Shown: positions 10,167-21,896, numbered from the stretch's first letter. The stretch is 59,053 bases of DNA from an uncultured Burkholderiales bacterium (GCA_903949285.1 CAJAYT010000040.1:1-59053); one strand, 5' to 3'. A program made the numbers and translations. The notes: generated from the sequence alone by a model not told the origin.

Positions 10167-11297
10167 TTATATCCCCTCTAAATCTTGCTCTACCAAGACT
10201 CTAGGAGCAACGGCGCACATCAACTCATACCCAATAGTGCCCGCGTGGGCCGCGACCTCATCGATTGGGAGCAGACCACCGTCAACGGATTTCCCCCACA
10301 TCGTGACCTGGGACCCAATACGTGGTTGCAAGCCCTCACGCAAAGCGGGGTTTAAATTGATAGTCAACATATCCATACTCACGCGTCCAAACAAATTGCA
10401 CCGCACGTCGCCCTCAAACAGCACCTGCGCGTTGGAGCTGATAGCTCTGGGGTACCCATCAGCATAACCACAAGCAACCACGCCAATTAACATATTTTCC
10501 TGGGCAACGTGCTCCGATCCGTATCCGACTCTATCGCCGACTCTTACCTGTTGAAGTCCAATGATTTGACTTCTAAGACTTTGACCCGGCATCAAACCCC
10601 AACCCTGCGCGGTTTGAAGTTGAGCATCAGGACTGGCCCCGTAAAGCGAAATGCCTGGGCGAACCCAGTCGTCCGATAGGCCCTCTTCGGCGATGGTTGA
10701 TTGGTGAGCCAAAATTGCACCGCTGTTACTTAACGTGCGCTCGCCGGGTAAATCGCGACAAGCATCGTTAAAGATTAGCAAACTCTCCCTTACATCTTGG
10801 GCTAACTCAGTCCTTGCAAAATGACTCATCAACGTAATTTCTTCAACTTGGTGCATTGCATTCAAGCGAGACCATACGGACCTAAACCGACGGGGTTCAA
10901 ATCCCAGTCTATTCATACCTGCATTGAGTTTTAAAAAAATACGGTGGCCTTGTTGCGTTTTATGCCCGCTGAGCATTTCAACTTGAGCCTCGTTATGGAC
11001 CGTATGCCAAAGCCCTAAGCGCGAGCATATCTCCAAATCTCGGGCCTCAAAGATGCCCTCTAGCAATAAGATGGGGCCACGCCAGCCCATCTCCCTCAAC
11101 TGCTGAGCCTCTTGCAAATCCAACAACGCAAAACCGTCTGCCGCGCGAAAACCCTCGAATGCGTGTTTCAATCCGTGACCATATGCGTTGGCTTTTACGA
11201 CCGCCCAAACTTTAGCATTGGCGGCTTTTGATTGGATCAAACGCAAATTATGCTGCAAGGCAGCATAATGGATAATAGAACGAATGGGTCTGGACAT
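10167..11297 (-). CDS. alr: Alanine racemase
   Basis: PLP-dependent racemase that makes D-alanine for peptidoglycan. The PLP lysine is residue 35 in AVVKANAYGHG, and RVGYGSEHV carries the catalytic tyrosine region. SNSGAILAH and VRPGISLYG are also family blocks. Length (376) is normal for the proteobacterial enzyme. It is convergent with panE and divergent from the LplT-like transporter, from which it is separated by about 140 AT-rich bases. Confidence 0.96.
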   Translation of the reverse strand: MSRPIRSIIHYAALQHNLRLIQSKAANAKVWAVVKANAYGHGLKHAFEGFRAADGFALLDLQEAQQLREMGWRGPILLLEGIFEARDLEICSRLGLWHTVHNEAQVEMLSGHKTQQGHRIFLKLNAGMNRLGFEPRRFRSVWSRLNAMHQVEEITLMSHFARTELAQDVRESLLIFNDACRDLPGERTLSNSGAILAHQSTIAEEGLSDDWVRPGISLYGASPDAQLQTAQGWGLMPGQSLRSQIIGLQQVRVGDRVGYGSEHVAQENMLIGVVACGYADGYPRAISSNAQVLFEGDVRCNLFGRVSMDMLTINLNPALREGLQPRIGSQVTMWGKSVDGGLLPIDEVAAHAGTIGYELMCAVAPRVLVEQDLEGI

Positions 11298-11436
11298 ACA
11301 AATTTGGTCACAGGCCGTGTTATAACCTGATGTGTTTAAATTCTAAAATCTTTATTTGTTAAATGTTACTTGCTTTACTAAATAAATATTGTGAGTCCTT
11401 GGACCTTGGACTCCTGAGCAATTCCAATTACAGACG

Positions 11437-12735
11437 ATGAAGCGCGGTTTTTATACCATCATGTCGGCGCAGTTTTTCAGCTCACTAGCTGATAATGCCC
11501 TATTTGTGGTGGCTGTGGAGCTCTTAAGAGCCAAGAATGGACCTGAGTGGACCCGCGCTGCTTTGGTTCCCATGTTTGCCCTTTTTTATGTCATCTTAGC
11601 GCCCTTTGTTGGAGCTCTTGCGGACTCGCGCCCCAAGGGGCAGGTTATGTTTGCCAGCAACGCGGTAAAGGTCTTGGGTTGTCTGATGATGCTCTTTGGC
11701 ACCTACCCACTCGCTGCTTACGCCGTGGTTGGCTTAGGGGCTGCGGCCTATTCCCCTGCAAAATATGGGCTTTTAACCGAGCTTCTTCCGACCTCTCAAC
11801 TGGTAAAAGCCAACGGGTGGATAGAGGGTCTTACGATCGCCTCAATCATCTTGGGGGTAGTGCTAGGGGGCCAACTGGTGGGGGGGCCGGTTTCGGCCTA
11901 TTTACTATCCTTTGACTTGCCCTCTTTTGACACCAGTATTGATACCGCCCCTGAAGCGGCAATCTGTATTTTGATACTCATTTACGGACTAGCGGCTTGG
12001 TTCAACCGTCAAATCCCCTTGACCTTAGCAGTCATGCGACCTTTTAAACAAAACCCTACCCATAGCCATATTGGAAACTTGGTCGTGCTTGTTAATGATT
12101 TTTGGCACTGTAACTCGCGCCTGTGGAAGGACAAATTAGGTCAAATCTCGCTTGCAACAACCACTCTTTTTTGGGGTGTCAGCGGCAACCTTCGCTACAT
12201 TGTTCTAGCTTGGAGCGCAGTGGCCCTGGGCTACACCACTGTTCAAGCATCCTCTTTGGTCGGTGTGGTTGCGATCGGCACGGCAGTTGGCGCTTTAATT
12301 GCATCCATGAAAGCTCGATTGGATCATGCGACAAAAGTTATTCCGCTGGGTATTGGGATGGGCGTATTGGTCCTTGCCATGAACTTCATCACGAATGTTT
12401 GGATTGCAATTCCCTTTCTCATCTTCTTGGGCGGATTGGGCGGCTACATGGTGGTTCCCATGAACGCACTGCTTCAACACAGAGGCCATCACTTAATGGG
12501 CGCGGGACGCTCCATAGCGGTACAAAACTTCAACGAGCAAGTTTGTATTTTAATTCTGGGGGGAATGTATGCTTTCTCTACCAGCATGGGTATGAGCGCG
12601 TTTGGTGCCATCAGTTGTTTTGGCGTTTTTGTGACCATTATGATGTGGGTCATTTACCGCTGGCACGCCTACAACCATCAGCACTATCGCCACGAATTGG
12701 CCACGTTAATTGTTAGCACGCGTCACGACGACTAG
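11437..12735 (+). CDS. lplT: Lysophospholipid transporter LplT (MFS)
   Basis: Twelve-helix major facilitator protein (432 residues) resembling LplT, which flips lysophospholipids across the inner membrane for re-acylation. Supporting blocks are FYTIMSAQFFSSLADNALF near the N-terminus, PAKYGLLTELLP, and GAGRSIAVQNFNEQ in the last third. In enterobacteria lplT is fused to or next to the acyltransferase aas, but no such acyltransferase is present here, so the partner must lie elsewhere. It is convergent with glcF. Confidence 0.88.
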   Translation: MKRGFYTIMSAQFFSSLADNALFVVAVELLRAKNGPEWTRAALVPMFALFYVILAPFVGALADSRPKGQVMFASNAVKVLGCLMMLFGTYPLAAYAVVGLGAAAYSPAKYGLLTELLPTSQLVKANGWIEGLTIASIILGVVLGGQLVGGPVSAYLLSFDLPSFDTSIDTAPEAAICILILIYGLAAWFNRQIPLTLAVMRPFKQNPTHSHIGNLVVLVNDFWHCNSRLWKDKLGQISLATTTLFWGVSGNLRYIVLAWSAVALGYTTVQASSLVGVVAIGTAVGALIASMKARLDHATKVIPLGIGMGVLVLAMNFITNVWIAIPFLIFLGGLGGYMVVPMNALLQHRGHHLMGAGRSIAVQNFNEQVCILILGGMYAFSTSMGMSAFGAISCFGVFVTIMMWVIYRWHAYNHQHYRHELATLIVSTRHDD

Positions 12736-12791
12736 TCTGTGCTTTGCTTGGTAGCATTCGCTTACTTGCTGAGATTTGGAGCTGTAACTTA

Positions 12792-14114
12792 TTACTGGCG
12801 CGAATCCGGATCCGCCTCCAAACAAGCTCCTATCATTTCGATCCAGTGTTGAACGTGTAGCTTCGAGCCGCTTTGAAGGTGTGTGATACAGCCTACATTG
12901 GCACTCAAAATACCTTTTGGATTGAGCGCTTGGAGATGGCCTAACTTACGCTCTTTGAGCGTGTTTGCGATGGACGGGTTTAAAACAGAATAAGTGCCTG
13001 CAGATCCACAGCACAAATGTGATTCCTGCGACGCCATCGCAACCTTAAAACCCAACCCATCTAATAGTTTTGGCACCCCCTCTTTGATCTGTTGTCCATG
13101 CTGGAGCGTGCAAGGAGGGTGGTACGCCTGAAGACCTTGCTCTTGGATCTTTGTGGGGTTAAGTTTTGTTTTGAGACTCAAAACGAGCTCGGCTTGTTCC
13201 ATCATCCACTGAGAGAGATCTTTGGTTGCGTTGGAGACGGCAAGTGCTTTTGAGGCGTACTCCTTATCATGCGCTAATAAATGCCCGTACTCTTTCACAC
13301 TCACGCCGCACCCTGATGCCGTCATTACGATCGCCTCCACCCCCGACTCAAGTAAGGGCCACCAAGCATCAATATTGTTTCGCATTTGCATGAGGGCCTC
13401 GTCTTGCGCGTTCAAGTGATGCGCCAACGCGCCACAACACCCAGCCCCTTGAGCATAAAGAGTTTGCACACCCATTGCTTGGAGTACCTTGGCCGTTGCG
13501 TTATTGGTGTTAGGCGCCATGGCAGGTTGCACGCAACCGGCCAATAACAATACTCGGCGCAAGGGTTTTTCTGAGGGTTTTAAACTGTGCTGCAATGGGT
13601 GCAACTGCTCTAAACTAGAAACCACAGGAATAGATGTCTCTTGGAGTGACCGCGTTCGCAAAGGTATCTTAGATTTGAGCAAACTGGGCAGCAAAGGCCT
13701 AACCCCTTGACCCACTCTCATCGCATAGCCAAAAAGAGGTGAAGTCAAACCACGTCGCAGCATCCAGCGCAGCGTTTGCTGAATGGGTGATCGAGCTACT
13801 TTTTTCTCAACTATTTGGCGCCCAATATCAATGAGGCGCCCGTATTGAACTCCGCTTGGACATGTGGTTTCACAGTTACGACAAGTCAAACAACGATCCA
13901 AATGAAGCTGTGTTTTCTGCGACGGCGTCTGCCCCTCAAGGGTTTGTTTGATCAAATAAATCCTACCCCTGGGTCCGTCTAACTCATCGCCCAAGAGTTG
14001 GTAAGTTGGACAAGTAGCGGTACAAAAACCACAGTGCACGCATTTGCGCAGGATGGACTCAGCCTCTTGACCCTCACGTGTGTTTTTGAATTCAGCGGCT
14101 AATGTTGTTTGCAT
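12792..14114 (-). CDS. glcF: Glycolate oxidase iron-sulfur subunit GlcF
   Basis: Iron-sulfur subunit of membrane-associated glycolate dehydrogenase (GlcDEF), which oxidises glycolate to glyoxylate. Two 4Fe-4S motifs are visible, cysteines 25/28/31/35 and 75/78/81/85, followed by two CCG-type domains (AGCCGALAHH and LCCGSAGTYS). Length (440) is typical. It lies downstream of glcE on the same strand with a 76-base gap, so the two are probably one operon. The GlcD subunit is not adjacent. Confidence 0.93.
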   Translation of the reverse strand: MQTTLAAEFKNTREGQEAESILRKCVHCGFCTATCPTYQLLGDELDGPRGRIYLIKQTLEGQTPSQKTQLHLDRCLTCRNCETTCPSGVQYGRLIDIGRQIVEKKVARSPIQQTLRWMLRRGLTSPLFGYAMRVGQGVRPLLPSLLKSKIPLRTRSLQETSIPVVSSLEQLHPLQHSLKPSEKPLRRVLLLAGCVQPAMAPNTNNATAKVLQAMGVQTLYAQGAGCCGALAHHLNAQDEALMQMRNNIDAWWPLLESGVEAIVMTASGCGVSVKEYGHLLAHDKEYASKALAVSNATKDLSQWMMEQAELVLSLKTKLNPTKIQEQGLQAYHPPCTLQHGQQIKEGVPKLLDGLGFKVAMASQESHLCCGSAGTYSVLNPSIANTLKERKLGHLQALNPKGILSANVGCITHLQSGSKLHVQHWIEMIGACLEADPDSRQ

Positions 14115-14190
14115 AAAATTTTCAAGGTTATTTGACGCTGTGCGGTTGCTTAAAAATCAGTTTGCCCATAAAACGGCAAAGGAAAATGCG

Positions 14191-15432
14191 TTAAATCTCA
14201 AGTCTTCCTGTATCAAACAATCCCCACGGATCAAATTCTCTTTGAAGTGCTTTCTGGATGGTTCGCTGAGCCTGGGTTAAGGGGGTAAATACGCCCACTC
14301 CTCGATCCACTTCAGCACGGGCTGTACTCACTCGCCACAGTGTTGCATGTCCACCCGCTTTTAAAGCAGCCCCCTTGATACGCGCAGATAACCCGCTCGG
14401 CGCCCAAAGCCAGCGCTGCGCGGCGTTCCACTCTAGGCACTGAGGCAAGGAAGGATCAACGCCTTCGATGATAAGTTCGGGCGTCTTTTGCGGCACGCTC
14501 AGTCGCCACAAACAGTTCTCGGATGAGCCGGTTGAATTAAAAAACTCAAGCTCCTGATTTTTAAGCGCCGACCAAAATTCACGCACTTGATCGTGCTCTA
14601 TAGTATGTACCAAAATTCCACCGCGTTCGCAGTGGCCAAGGACTGTTTGAACGCCTGAGCTGACGGCAGCGCGCGAGCCGCGAAGGCGAACCCATAACTC
14701 TCCCGAACCAGAGCCCTTTGCACCACCCGAAGGATTCGAGAGTGTTGAGCCGCTTGCCCAAACACTCGCGTTCAGGGCCAGTGCGGTTGCTCCCCAAGCG
14801 TTCAGCGTATCGATTGCTCTTTGTTGAGAGAGTTGTAGTACAAGAGTTTCCTCTGCCAAAGGCAGCCCTAGCACCTTTAAAGAAACCTCAGTAATGAGTC
14901 CCAAAGTCCCCAAAGAACCGCAAAGAACTCGTGATACATCGTAGCCTGCTACGTTTTTCATCACCTGACCACCAAAGCTTAATTGCTCACCCCTGCCGTT
15001 GATCATTTTCAGGCCAAGCACATAATCTCGCACCCCCCCACAAGTGGCCCTGGATGGACCACTAAGCCCGCAACCCACTACGCCGCCAATGGTCGAATGC
15101 GCGTTAAAGTTGGGTGACTCAAATGCCAAATATTGACCTTTTTCTGCCAACACAGACTCGACATCTTTCAAAGGAGTACCCGCTAGAGCTGTGATGTAGA
15201 GCTCGCTGGGCTCATAGCTGACGACTCCTTGCAATGCCTTTGTGGATAACGGCACTCCGCGCAACGCGCCGCCGTAAAAATCCTTACTCCCTCCTCCAAT
15301 AATTCTAAAAGGCAAGCTATCTGCTAGGTTAGATGAGTCGGCTTTATGTAGCGCACCACTGGAGCGCTTTGCTTTTGTATTCGCAGCATCTTGGATGAGC
15401 GCCAACAACTCATTTTCTGGGTAATTTGTCAT
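14191..15432 (-). CDS. glcE: Glycolate oxidase FAD-binding subunit GlcE
   Basis: FAD-binding subunit of the GlcDEF complex. An N-terminal FAD-binding type-4 domain is visible (FRIIGGGSKDFYGG, ALAGTPLKDVE, STIGGVVGCGLSGPSR), and the sequence GQVMKNVAGYDVSRVLCGSL is a GlcE/GlcD signature. The reading frame extends upstream to 15501, but the ATG at 15432 (MTNYPENE) starts at the expected point, giving 413 residues. It runs into glcF in the same direction. Confidence 0.92.
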   Translation of the reverse strand: MTNYPENELLALIQDAANTKAKRSSGALHKADSSNLADSLPFRIIGGGSKDFYGGALRGVPLSTKALQGVVSYEPSELYITALAGTPLKDVESVLAEKGQYLAFESPNFNAHSTIGGVVGCGLSGPSRATCGGVRDYVLGLKMINGRGEQLSFGGQVMKNVAGYDVSRVLCGSLGTLGLITEVSLKVLGLPLAEETLVLQLSQQRAIDTLNAWGATALALNASVWASGSTLSNPSGGAKGSGSGELWVRLRGSRAAVSSGVQTVLGHCERGGILVHTIEHDQVREFWSALKNQELEFFNSTGSSENCLWRLSVPQKTPELIIEGVDPSLPQCLEWNAAQRWLWAPSGLSARIKGAALKAGGHATLWRVSTARAEVDRGVGVFTPLTQAQRTIQKALQREFDPWGLFDTGRLEI

Positions 15433-15703
15433 AGGGCGGTAGCACCTAAAGTTGTTGTAATCACTGAAAGAATTGATGCTTAAAAAGCCTGAGACTAGCA
15501 AACGGGCGGGTCAAAAAGCTCTTGAATCTATCCATCGTTTGCAAATCTCAGAACCCCCGCCTTTTGATCAAAAAAAGACTAGAGGGGCTGGTAAGTAATG
15601 AAGACCTTTACGGAGTCTTCATAACAAGAGTCAAAGGACAAGGCTTTTCAAATGTTTGAAGTTTAACTTTTGAAAAAACACAGCCCTTTCACCCCCTGTT
15701 CAA

Positions 15704-16747
<1,044 letters not shown>

Positions 16748-16877
16748 CTACTTCTAAAATCCGCCAGTGGCGCTCTATTCATTTGAGCGCATTCGTCTTG
16801 AAGCACTTTTGGTGCGAAAACCTTTATTTTAACGTGCCTGTAAATTACACTCAGGTTTTTGTTTAAACACAATTATT

Positions 16878-17657
16878 TTGACAAATCCAAACTTTGTCCC
16901 CGCTAGAGCGCTGGTTTTGGCCGCAGGTAGGGGGGAGCGCATGCGCCCTCTTACAGACACCACGCCCAAGCCGCTACTCAGTGTTATGGGAGCCCCCTTG
17001 CTCTCATGGCATTTGATGGCACTGCTTCGCGCAGGTCACCACGGGGTCGTGATCAACACAGCTTGGCTCGAGGAGTGCATTACCCATCAGTACGGTGATC
17101 GCTTCAGCGCACCCGGATCTGAATCTCGCGCACTGGGCATTCAATACTCCTGCGAGGGCAGGGACTTTGGGGGGGCGCTTGAAACAGCGGGGGGTATAGT
17201 CCGAGCCCTACCCCTACTTGATTCTGCTTTTTGGGCTGTTGCTGGGGACATTTATATTCCAGGCTTTGATTTCTCAGCAGAGGTATTTGAGCGCTTTTAC
17301 ACCTCGCGCTTTCTTGCTCATTTGTTTTTTGTACCTAACCCTGCGCACCATCCAGCCGGAGATTTTGGACTGAGCGAAGACGGCGTCGCACTTCATTTAA
17401 AGCCCGGTGAGACTCGCCCCACCTACACTTACGCATCAATTGGTGTATTTAAAAAGGCATTTTTTGAGGCCCCACATTGTCAAATCCCAACCGCTAACCC
17501 TTCAGGTATCAAGGCAGCGCTTGCCCCTTTGCTTCGAAGCGCCATGGACTTGGGGCTAGTGAGTGCCGAACTTTTAAAGGGCGAATGGACTGATGTTGGC
17601 ACGCCTGAAAGGCTTGCTGCCCTAAACTCGGAGTATTCTTATAAACGCACGGACTAA
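16878..17657 (+). CDS. murU: N-acetylmuramate-1-phosphate uridylyltransferase-like nucleotidyltransferase (MurU)
   Basis: Sugar-phosphate nucleotidyltransferase of 259 residues. It shows the NTP-binding loop LVLAAGRGERMRPLT (12-26), TPKPLL (29-34), a GD metal motif in VAGDIYIPG and the C-terminal EWTDVGTPERL. Closest in type to MurU, which in Pseudomonas forms UDP-MurNAc from MurNAc-1-phosphate during peptidoglycan recycling. A kinase of the AmgK type occurs at 50.6 kb but is not adjacent. The only in-frame start is TTG at 16878, with a poor ribosome site. pepP follows closely. A general mannose-1-phosphate guanylyltransferase is the alternative. Confidence 0.78.
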   Translation: MTNPNFVPARALVLAAGRGERMRPLTDTTPKPLLSVMGAPLLSWHLMALLRAGHHGVVINTAWLEECITHQYGDRFSAPGSESRALGIQYSCEGRDFGGALETAGGIVRALPLLDSAFWAVAGDIYIPGFDFSAEVFERFYTSRFLAHLFFVPNPAHHPAGDFGLSEDGVALHLKPGETRPTYTYASIGVFKKAFFEAPHCQIPTANPSGIKAALAPLLRSAMDLGLVSAELLKGEWTDVGTPERLAALNSEYSYKRTD

Positions 17658-17728
17658 AGATATTGGCTTGCAGGCTTAATGGTTTTGCTATTTTCTTTAT
17701 TCTTTCCCATCTAGACCCTCTTCATTTT

Positions 17729-19090
17729 ATGCAACACCCCGCTTTTGATAAAAACCTTTATAGCGCTCGGCGCAAAGCTTTGGCCGTTTCGCTAGGCAAG
17801 GACGGCGTTGCCGTTATTCCTACGGCGAGTGAACAACCTAGAAACAGGGACAGCGATTTTTTGTTTCGCCATGATAGTTATTTTTATTATCTAACGGGAT
17901 TCACCGAGCCCAACGCCTGTTTGGTGTTGTTTGGAAACGGCGAGAGCACTCTTTTTTGTCAGCCTAAAGACTTGGAGCGTGAGATATGGGATGGGTACAG
18001 GCTTGGGCCGGACTCAGCGGTTACTCATCTTGGAGTCACGCAAGCGCATTCTATTCATGATATAGACAAATTACTTCCCGTTTCTTTGGAGAACACCAGC
18101 GCCCTTTGGTACCCGTTCTCTACCCACAAAGGTCTTACCCAGCAAATTGATGGATGGCTTAAAACTGTGCAATCGAAGATCCGCTCGGGTATCAGTGCTC
18201 CTCAACAACTCAGGGACGTCTGCGGTTTATTAGATGAAATGAGGCTTATTAAAGACCCTAGCGAGATTGCACTGATGAGAACGGCCGCTGAAATAAGCGC
18301 CAAAGGCCACATCAGGGCTATGCAATTTTGCGCCTCCAGTCTCAAAGAAGGATTTGCGCTTCGTGAGTACCACCTAGATGCAGAGTTACTTTACGAATTT
18401 AGAAGGCAAGGATCGGAGTACACGGCCTATTCCTCCATTGTTGCCTCGGGGGCCAACGCCTGCGTCTTGCATTACCGCGCAGATAAGGCTCCTATCAAAG
18501 ATGGTGACTTGGTTTTAATTGACGCGGGATGTGAGTTTGCAAGTTATGCGGGAGATATCACGCGAACCTTTCCTGCGAACGGGCACTTTACGAAATCTCA
18601 ACGCGCAGTTTATGACGTAGTCTTAGAGAGCCAATATGCGGCGGTGAGAGCTACACGTGCAGGAGCACTTTTCACAGACCCCCACTCAGCAGCGCTGAAG
18701 GTTTTGGCCAAAGGGCTGCTTGATTTGGGCATCTTAAATCGCAACGAACACGGCGGTGTAGAGGACGTCATTGAGCACAAACATTACTTCCCGTACTTTA
18801 TGCACCGCACAAGTCACTGGCTGGGGATGGATGTGCACGACTGCGGCGCCTATACAGAGCCATTAGCTGAGGGTCAGACGCGTGCGCTATCCCCCAGAAT
18901 CTTAAAACCCGGCATGGTTTTGACGATTGAGCCTGGCTTATACATTCGACCCGCCCAAAACGTACCCGAGGAGTTTCATAACATTGGAATCCGTATTGAA
19001 GACGACGCCTTGGTCACGTCTGGTGAGTGTGAGTTGTTTTCAAGGGGCGTACCCGTTGATCCCTTGGAAATTGAGCAGATCATGGCCTAA
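17729..19090 (+). CDS. pepP: Xaa-Pro aminopeptidase (aminopeptidase P)
   Basis: Dinuclear-metal peptidase that removes N-terminal residues before proline. The N-terminal AMP_N domain is followed by a pita-bread catalytic domain with the ligands in IDAGCEFASYAGDITRTF (two Asp), HWLGMDVHDCG (His), LTIEPGLYI (Glu) and GIRIEDD (Glu). The frame is open from a TTG at 17663, but ATG at 17729 (MQHPAFDKNLYSARR) gives the usual N-terminus and 453 residues. It follows the MurU-like gene on the same strand. Confidence 0.94.
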   Translation: MQHPAFDKNLYSARRKALAVSLGKDGVAVIPTASEQPRNRDSDFLFRHDSYFYYLTGFTEPNACLVLFGNGESTLFCQPKDLEREIWDGYRLGPDSAVTHLGVTQAHSIHDIDKLLPVSLENTSALWYPFSTHKGLTQQIDGWLKTVQSKIRSGISAPQQLRDVCGLLDEMRLIKDPSEIALMRTAAEISAKGHIRAMQFCASSLKEGFALREYHLDAELLYEFRRQGSEYTAYSSIVASGANACVLHYRADKAPIKDGDLVLIDAGCEFASYAGDITRTFPANGHFTKSQRAVYDVVLESQYAAVRATRAGALFTDPHSAALKVLAKGLLDLGILNRNEHGGVEDVIEHKHYFPYFMHRTSHWLGMDVHDCGAYTEPLAEGQTRALSPRILKPGMVLTIEPGLYIRPAQNVPEEFHNIGIRIEDDALVTSGECELFSRGVPVDPLEIEQIMA

Positions 19091-19326
19091 ATATGGGGTC
19101 CTTAAGGGCCACCTCAAATGCTCAAGGGCCGGATGTCTTGAATGGGCAAAAAGCCCTACAAAGCAATGCCCTTCTATATATTCACTACCCTCGCAAACCC
19201 CAACTTTGACGGGTCATTGAAACTAATTAAGCTTTTTTTAGACTTTTCGTTTTTGAAGCCTACAATCTACGCCTTTGCTTGATTTTTATAATATCTCAGG
19301 CGTCTTACAAGGTTTTCGGAGTGATT

Positions 19327-21684
19327 ATGGCCAACGACACTAAACCCACATCTCAGCCCAATAAATCGGAGTTGAGTTCAGCGGACGCACACCTTGCAGC
19401 CAGGCTTGAGCTAAGACGTGCAGCTTTGGAATATCACGAGTTTCCCACTCCGGGAAAAATCTCCATACAAGCCACCAAGCAACTCATCAACCAACACGAC
19501 CTGGCCTTGGCTTACACACCAGGTGTTGCAGCGCCTTGCGAGGAGATTGTTAAAGATCCCAACGCAGCTTACCGCTATACCAGCCGAGGCAACTTGGTTG
19601 CCGTAATCACCAATGGAACCGCTGTACTAGGGCTTGGCGATATTGGCCCATTGGCCTCCAAGCCCGTCATGGAGGGCAAGGGTGTTTTATTTAAAAAGTT
19701 CGCAGGAATTGATGTTTTCGATATTGAGATTAACGAGAAAAATCTAGATAAGCTTGTTGACACCATTGCCTCTCTTGAGCCTACTTTTGGTGGCATCAAT
19801 TTAGAAGACATCAAAGCACCGGATTGTTTTTATGTTGAGCGCAAGCTACGCGAGCGCATGAAGATTCCAGTCTTTCATGATGATCAACACGGTACAGCTA
19901 TTGTTGTAGGCGCGGCCATTATCAGCGGACTTAAAGTTGTTGGTAAAGATATCAAGAAGGTTAAATTTGTCACCTCGGGTGCAGGTGCTGCAGCGCTGGC
20001 GTGCTTGAACTTGTTGTTAAAACTCGGCTTACCGAGAGAAAACATTTTTGTCACCGATCTCGCAGGCGTTGTCTACAAAGGTCGAACCGAGTTGATGGAC
20101 GAAGACAAGATTCAATTCGCACAAGAGACTTCAGCGAGAACGCTCTCTGATGTTATTGAAGGCGCCGACGTCTTCCTCGGTTTATCAGCTGGCGGTGTGC
20201 TAAAGCCCCAAATGGTTGCAAAGATGGCGGCCAAACCGCTGATCCTTGCACTCGCCAATCCAACGCCTGAGATACTTCCAGACGAGGTTGCGACCGTTCG
20301 CTCTGACGCAGTAATTGCGACGGGACGCTCAGACTTTCCCAACCAGGTGAACAACGTTCTTTGCTTCCCCTATATTTTCAGAGGCGCTTTAGACGCTGGG
20401 GCATCCACCATCACTTCAGAGATGGAGATAGCTGCTGTATATGCAATTGCCGACTTGGCTCAAGCCGAGCAAAGTGAGGTTGTCGCTGCGGCCTACTCAG
20501 GAGAGGTTCTTGCCTTTGGACCTGAATACCTGATTCCCAAACCTTTTGATCCTCGTTTGATGATCAAAATAGCTCCAGCTGTTGCCAAAGCTGCTCACGA
20601 AAGTGGCGTTGCGCTTCGACCCATCCTTGACTTTGATGCATACCGCGAAAAACTTCAAAGCTTTGTTTATGCTTCCGGTTCTGCAATGAAGCCTATTTAT
20701 GAAGCAGCCAAGAAAGCAAACAAGAAAAGAGTTGCATTTGCAGAAGGCGAAGACGAGCGTGTTTTACGCGCAGTTCAAGTCGTGATTGATGAAGGACTCG
20801 CAACTCCAACGCTTATTGGCAGACCTGCAATTATTGCTCAGCGCATCAAGCAGTTCGGACTCAGACTACAAGAGGGCGTGGACTATACCGTTGTCAATGT
20901 CGAGCAAGACGCCCGCTACAAAGACTTTTGGCAAACCTACCTTAGTTTGACTGAGCGCAAGGGAGTCACTATTCAACTGGCCAAAATTGAGATGCGTAGA
21001 CGTCTATCTCTAATTGGTGCAATGCTATTGCATAAAAATGAAGTTGATGGTCTTATCTGCGGTACCTGGAGCACTCCCAACGTTCACCTGCGCTACATTG
21101 ATGAGGTCATCGGGCATCGCTCCGGTATCAGCACCTATGCTTGTATGAATTTGTTGCTGCTCCCTGAGCGCCAAGTTTTCATTGTTGATACGCACATCAA
21201 CGTCAATCCTAGCGCGGACCAATTGTGTGAGATCACACTTATGGCTGCACAGGAAATGCTTCGATTTGGAATCACCCCAAAAGTCGCTCTTTTGTCTCAC
21301 TCTAATTTTGGGTCCAGTAACGACGAGTCTGCAGTCAAGATGAGGAACACCCTTGCGTTACTTCAAAGCCGCGCACCCTGGTTAGAGATCGACGGTGAGA
21401 TGCATGGTGATTTGGCACTTGACTCAAGCGCCCGCAAAACCTCTATGCCCAACAGCACACTAACCGGTGACGCCAATCTGCTTGTTATGCCCAACCTGGA
21501 CGCAGCTAACATTTCTTACAATTTGCTGAAAGTCGCTGCTGGCGGCAACATTGCAATTGGCCCAATACTATTAGGTGCTGCTAAACCTGTTCATATCTTG
21601 ACCGCTAGTTCAACCGTAAGACGTATCGTTAATATGACTGCGTTAACCGTTGCTGATGCCAGCGCCCAAAGACATGCCAAATAG
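19327..21684 (+). CDS. maeB: NADP-dependent malic enzyme with phosphotransacetylase-like domain
   Basis: Converts malate to pyruvate and CO2 with NADPH formation. The N-terminal half (to about residue 430) is the malic enzyme core ([38 protein letters not shown]). The C-terminal half resembles phosphate acetyltransferase ([25 protein letters not shown]) and in this family is regulatory. The frame starts at 19279, but ATG at 19327 (MANDTKPT) is preceded by GGAGTG and gives 785 residues. It ends before a strong hairpin at 21799-21841. Confidence 0.96.
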   Translation: MANDTKPTSQPNKSELSSADAHLAARLELRRAALEYHEFPTPGKISIQATKQLINQHDLALAYTPGVAAPCEEIVKDPNAAYRYTSRGNLVAVITNGTAVLGLGDIGPLASKPVMEGKGVLFKKFAGIDVFDIEINEKNLDKLVDTIASLEPTFGGINLEDIKAPDCFYVERKLRERMKIPVFHDDQHGTAIVVGAAIISGLKVVGKDIKKVKFVTSGAGAAALACLNLLLKLGLPRENIFVTDLAGVVYKGRTELMDEDKIQFAQETSARTLSDVIEGADVFLGLSAGGVLKPQMVAKMAAKPLILALANPTPEILPDEVATVRSDAVIATGRSDFPNQVNNVLCFPYIFRGALDAGASTITSEMEIAAVYAIADLAQAEQSEVVAAAYSGEVLAFGPEYLIPKPFDPRLMIKIAPAVAKAAHESGVALRPILDFDAYREKLQSFVYASGSAMKPIYEAAKKANKKRVAFAEGEDERVLRAVQVVIDEGLATPTLIGRPAIIAQRIKQFGLRLQEGVDYTVVNVEQDARYKDFWQTYLSLTERKGVTIQLAKIEMRRRLSLIGAMLLHKNEVDGLICGTWSTPNVHLRYIDEVIGHRSGISTYACMNLLLLPERQVFIVDTHINVNPSADQLCEITLMAAQEMLRFGITPKVALLSHSNFGSSNDESAVKMRNTLALLQSRAPWLEIDGEMHGDLALDSSARKTSMPNSTLTGDANLLVMPNLDAANISYNLLKVAAGGNIAIGPILLGAAKPVHILTASSTVRRIVNMTALTVADASAQRHAK

Positions 21685-21798
21685 TTAATTATTTAGTATT
21701 CTTTGGGTATCCTATGCCCCTATCTTCAACATATTCACTTGCGTTTTTGAACTATTTAAGACACACTACGAAGTTGCTAGAAATTACTAGCTGAGGTG

Positions 21799-21841
21799 AT
21801 CGGTCAGGTTTTTCTCAACCGAACTATTTGACCGATTTTTA
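21799..21841 (+). terminator. Probable rho-independent terminator after maeB
   Basis: An eight-base stem ATCGGTCA/TGACCGAT (21799-21806 and 21829-21836) encloses a smaller GGTT/AACC stem and is followed by TTTTAT. It lies about 115 bases after the maeB stop and before the barstar-like gene, so it probably ends maeB transcription or attenuates read-through. Confidence 0.7.
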
Positions 21842-21896
21842 TACAACATTTAACGGTACTTTGTGCTATTTTTTAGGAAGTAGAACGGAGATGGAA

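Noticed and set aside
12123..12716. 197-residue frame overlapping lplT in another phase
   Set aside because: Its translation has no recognisable domain and lplT covers the whole stretch with strong family similarity; it is a by-product of codon usage.
19091..19326. Hairpin GGGC-AAAAA-GCCC after pepP as terminator
   Set aside because: Four-base stem with no T-run; too weak to call.
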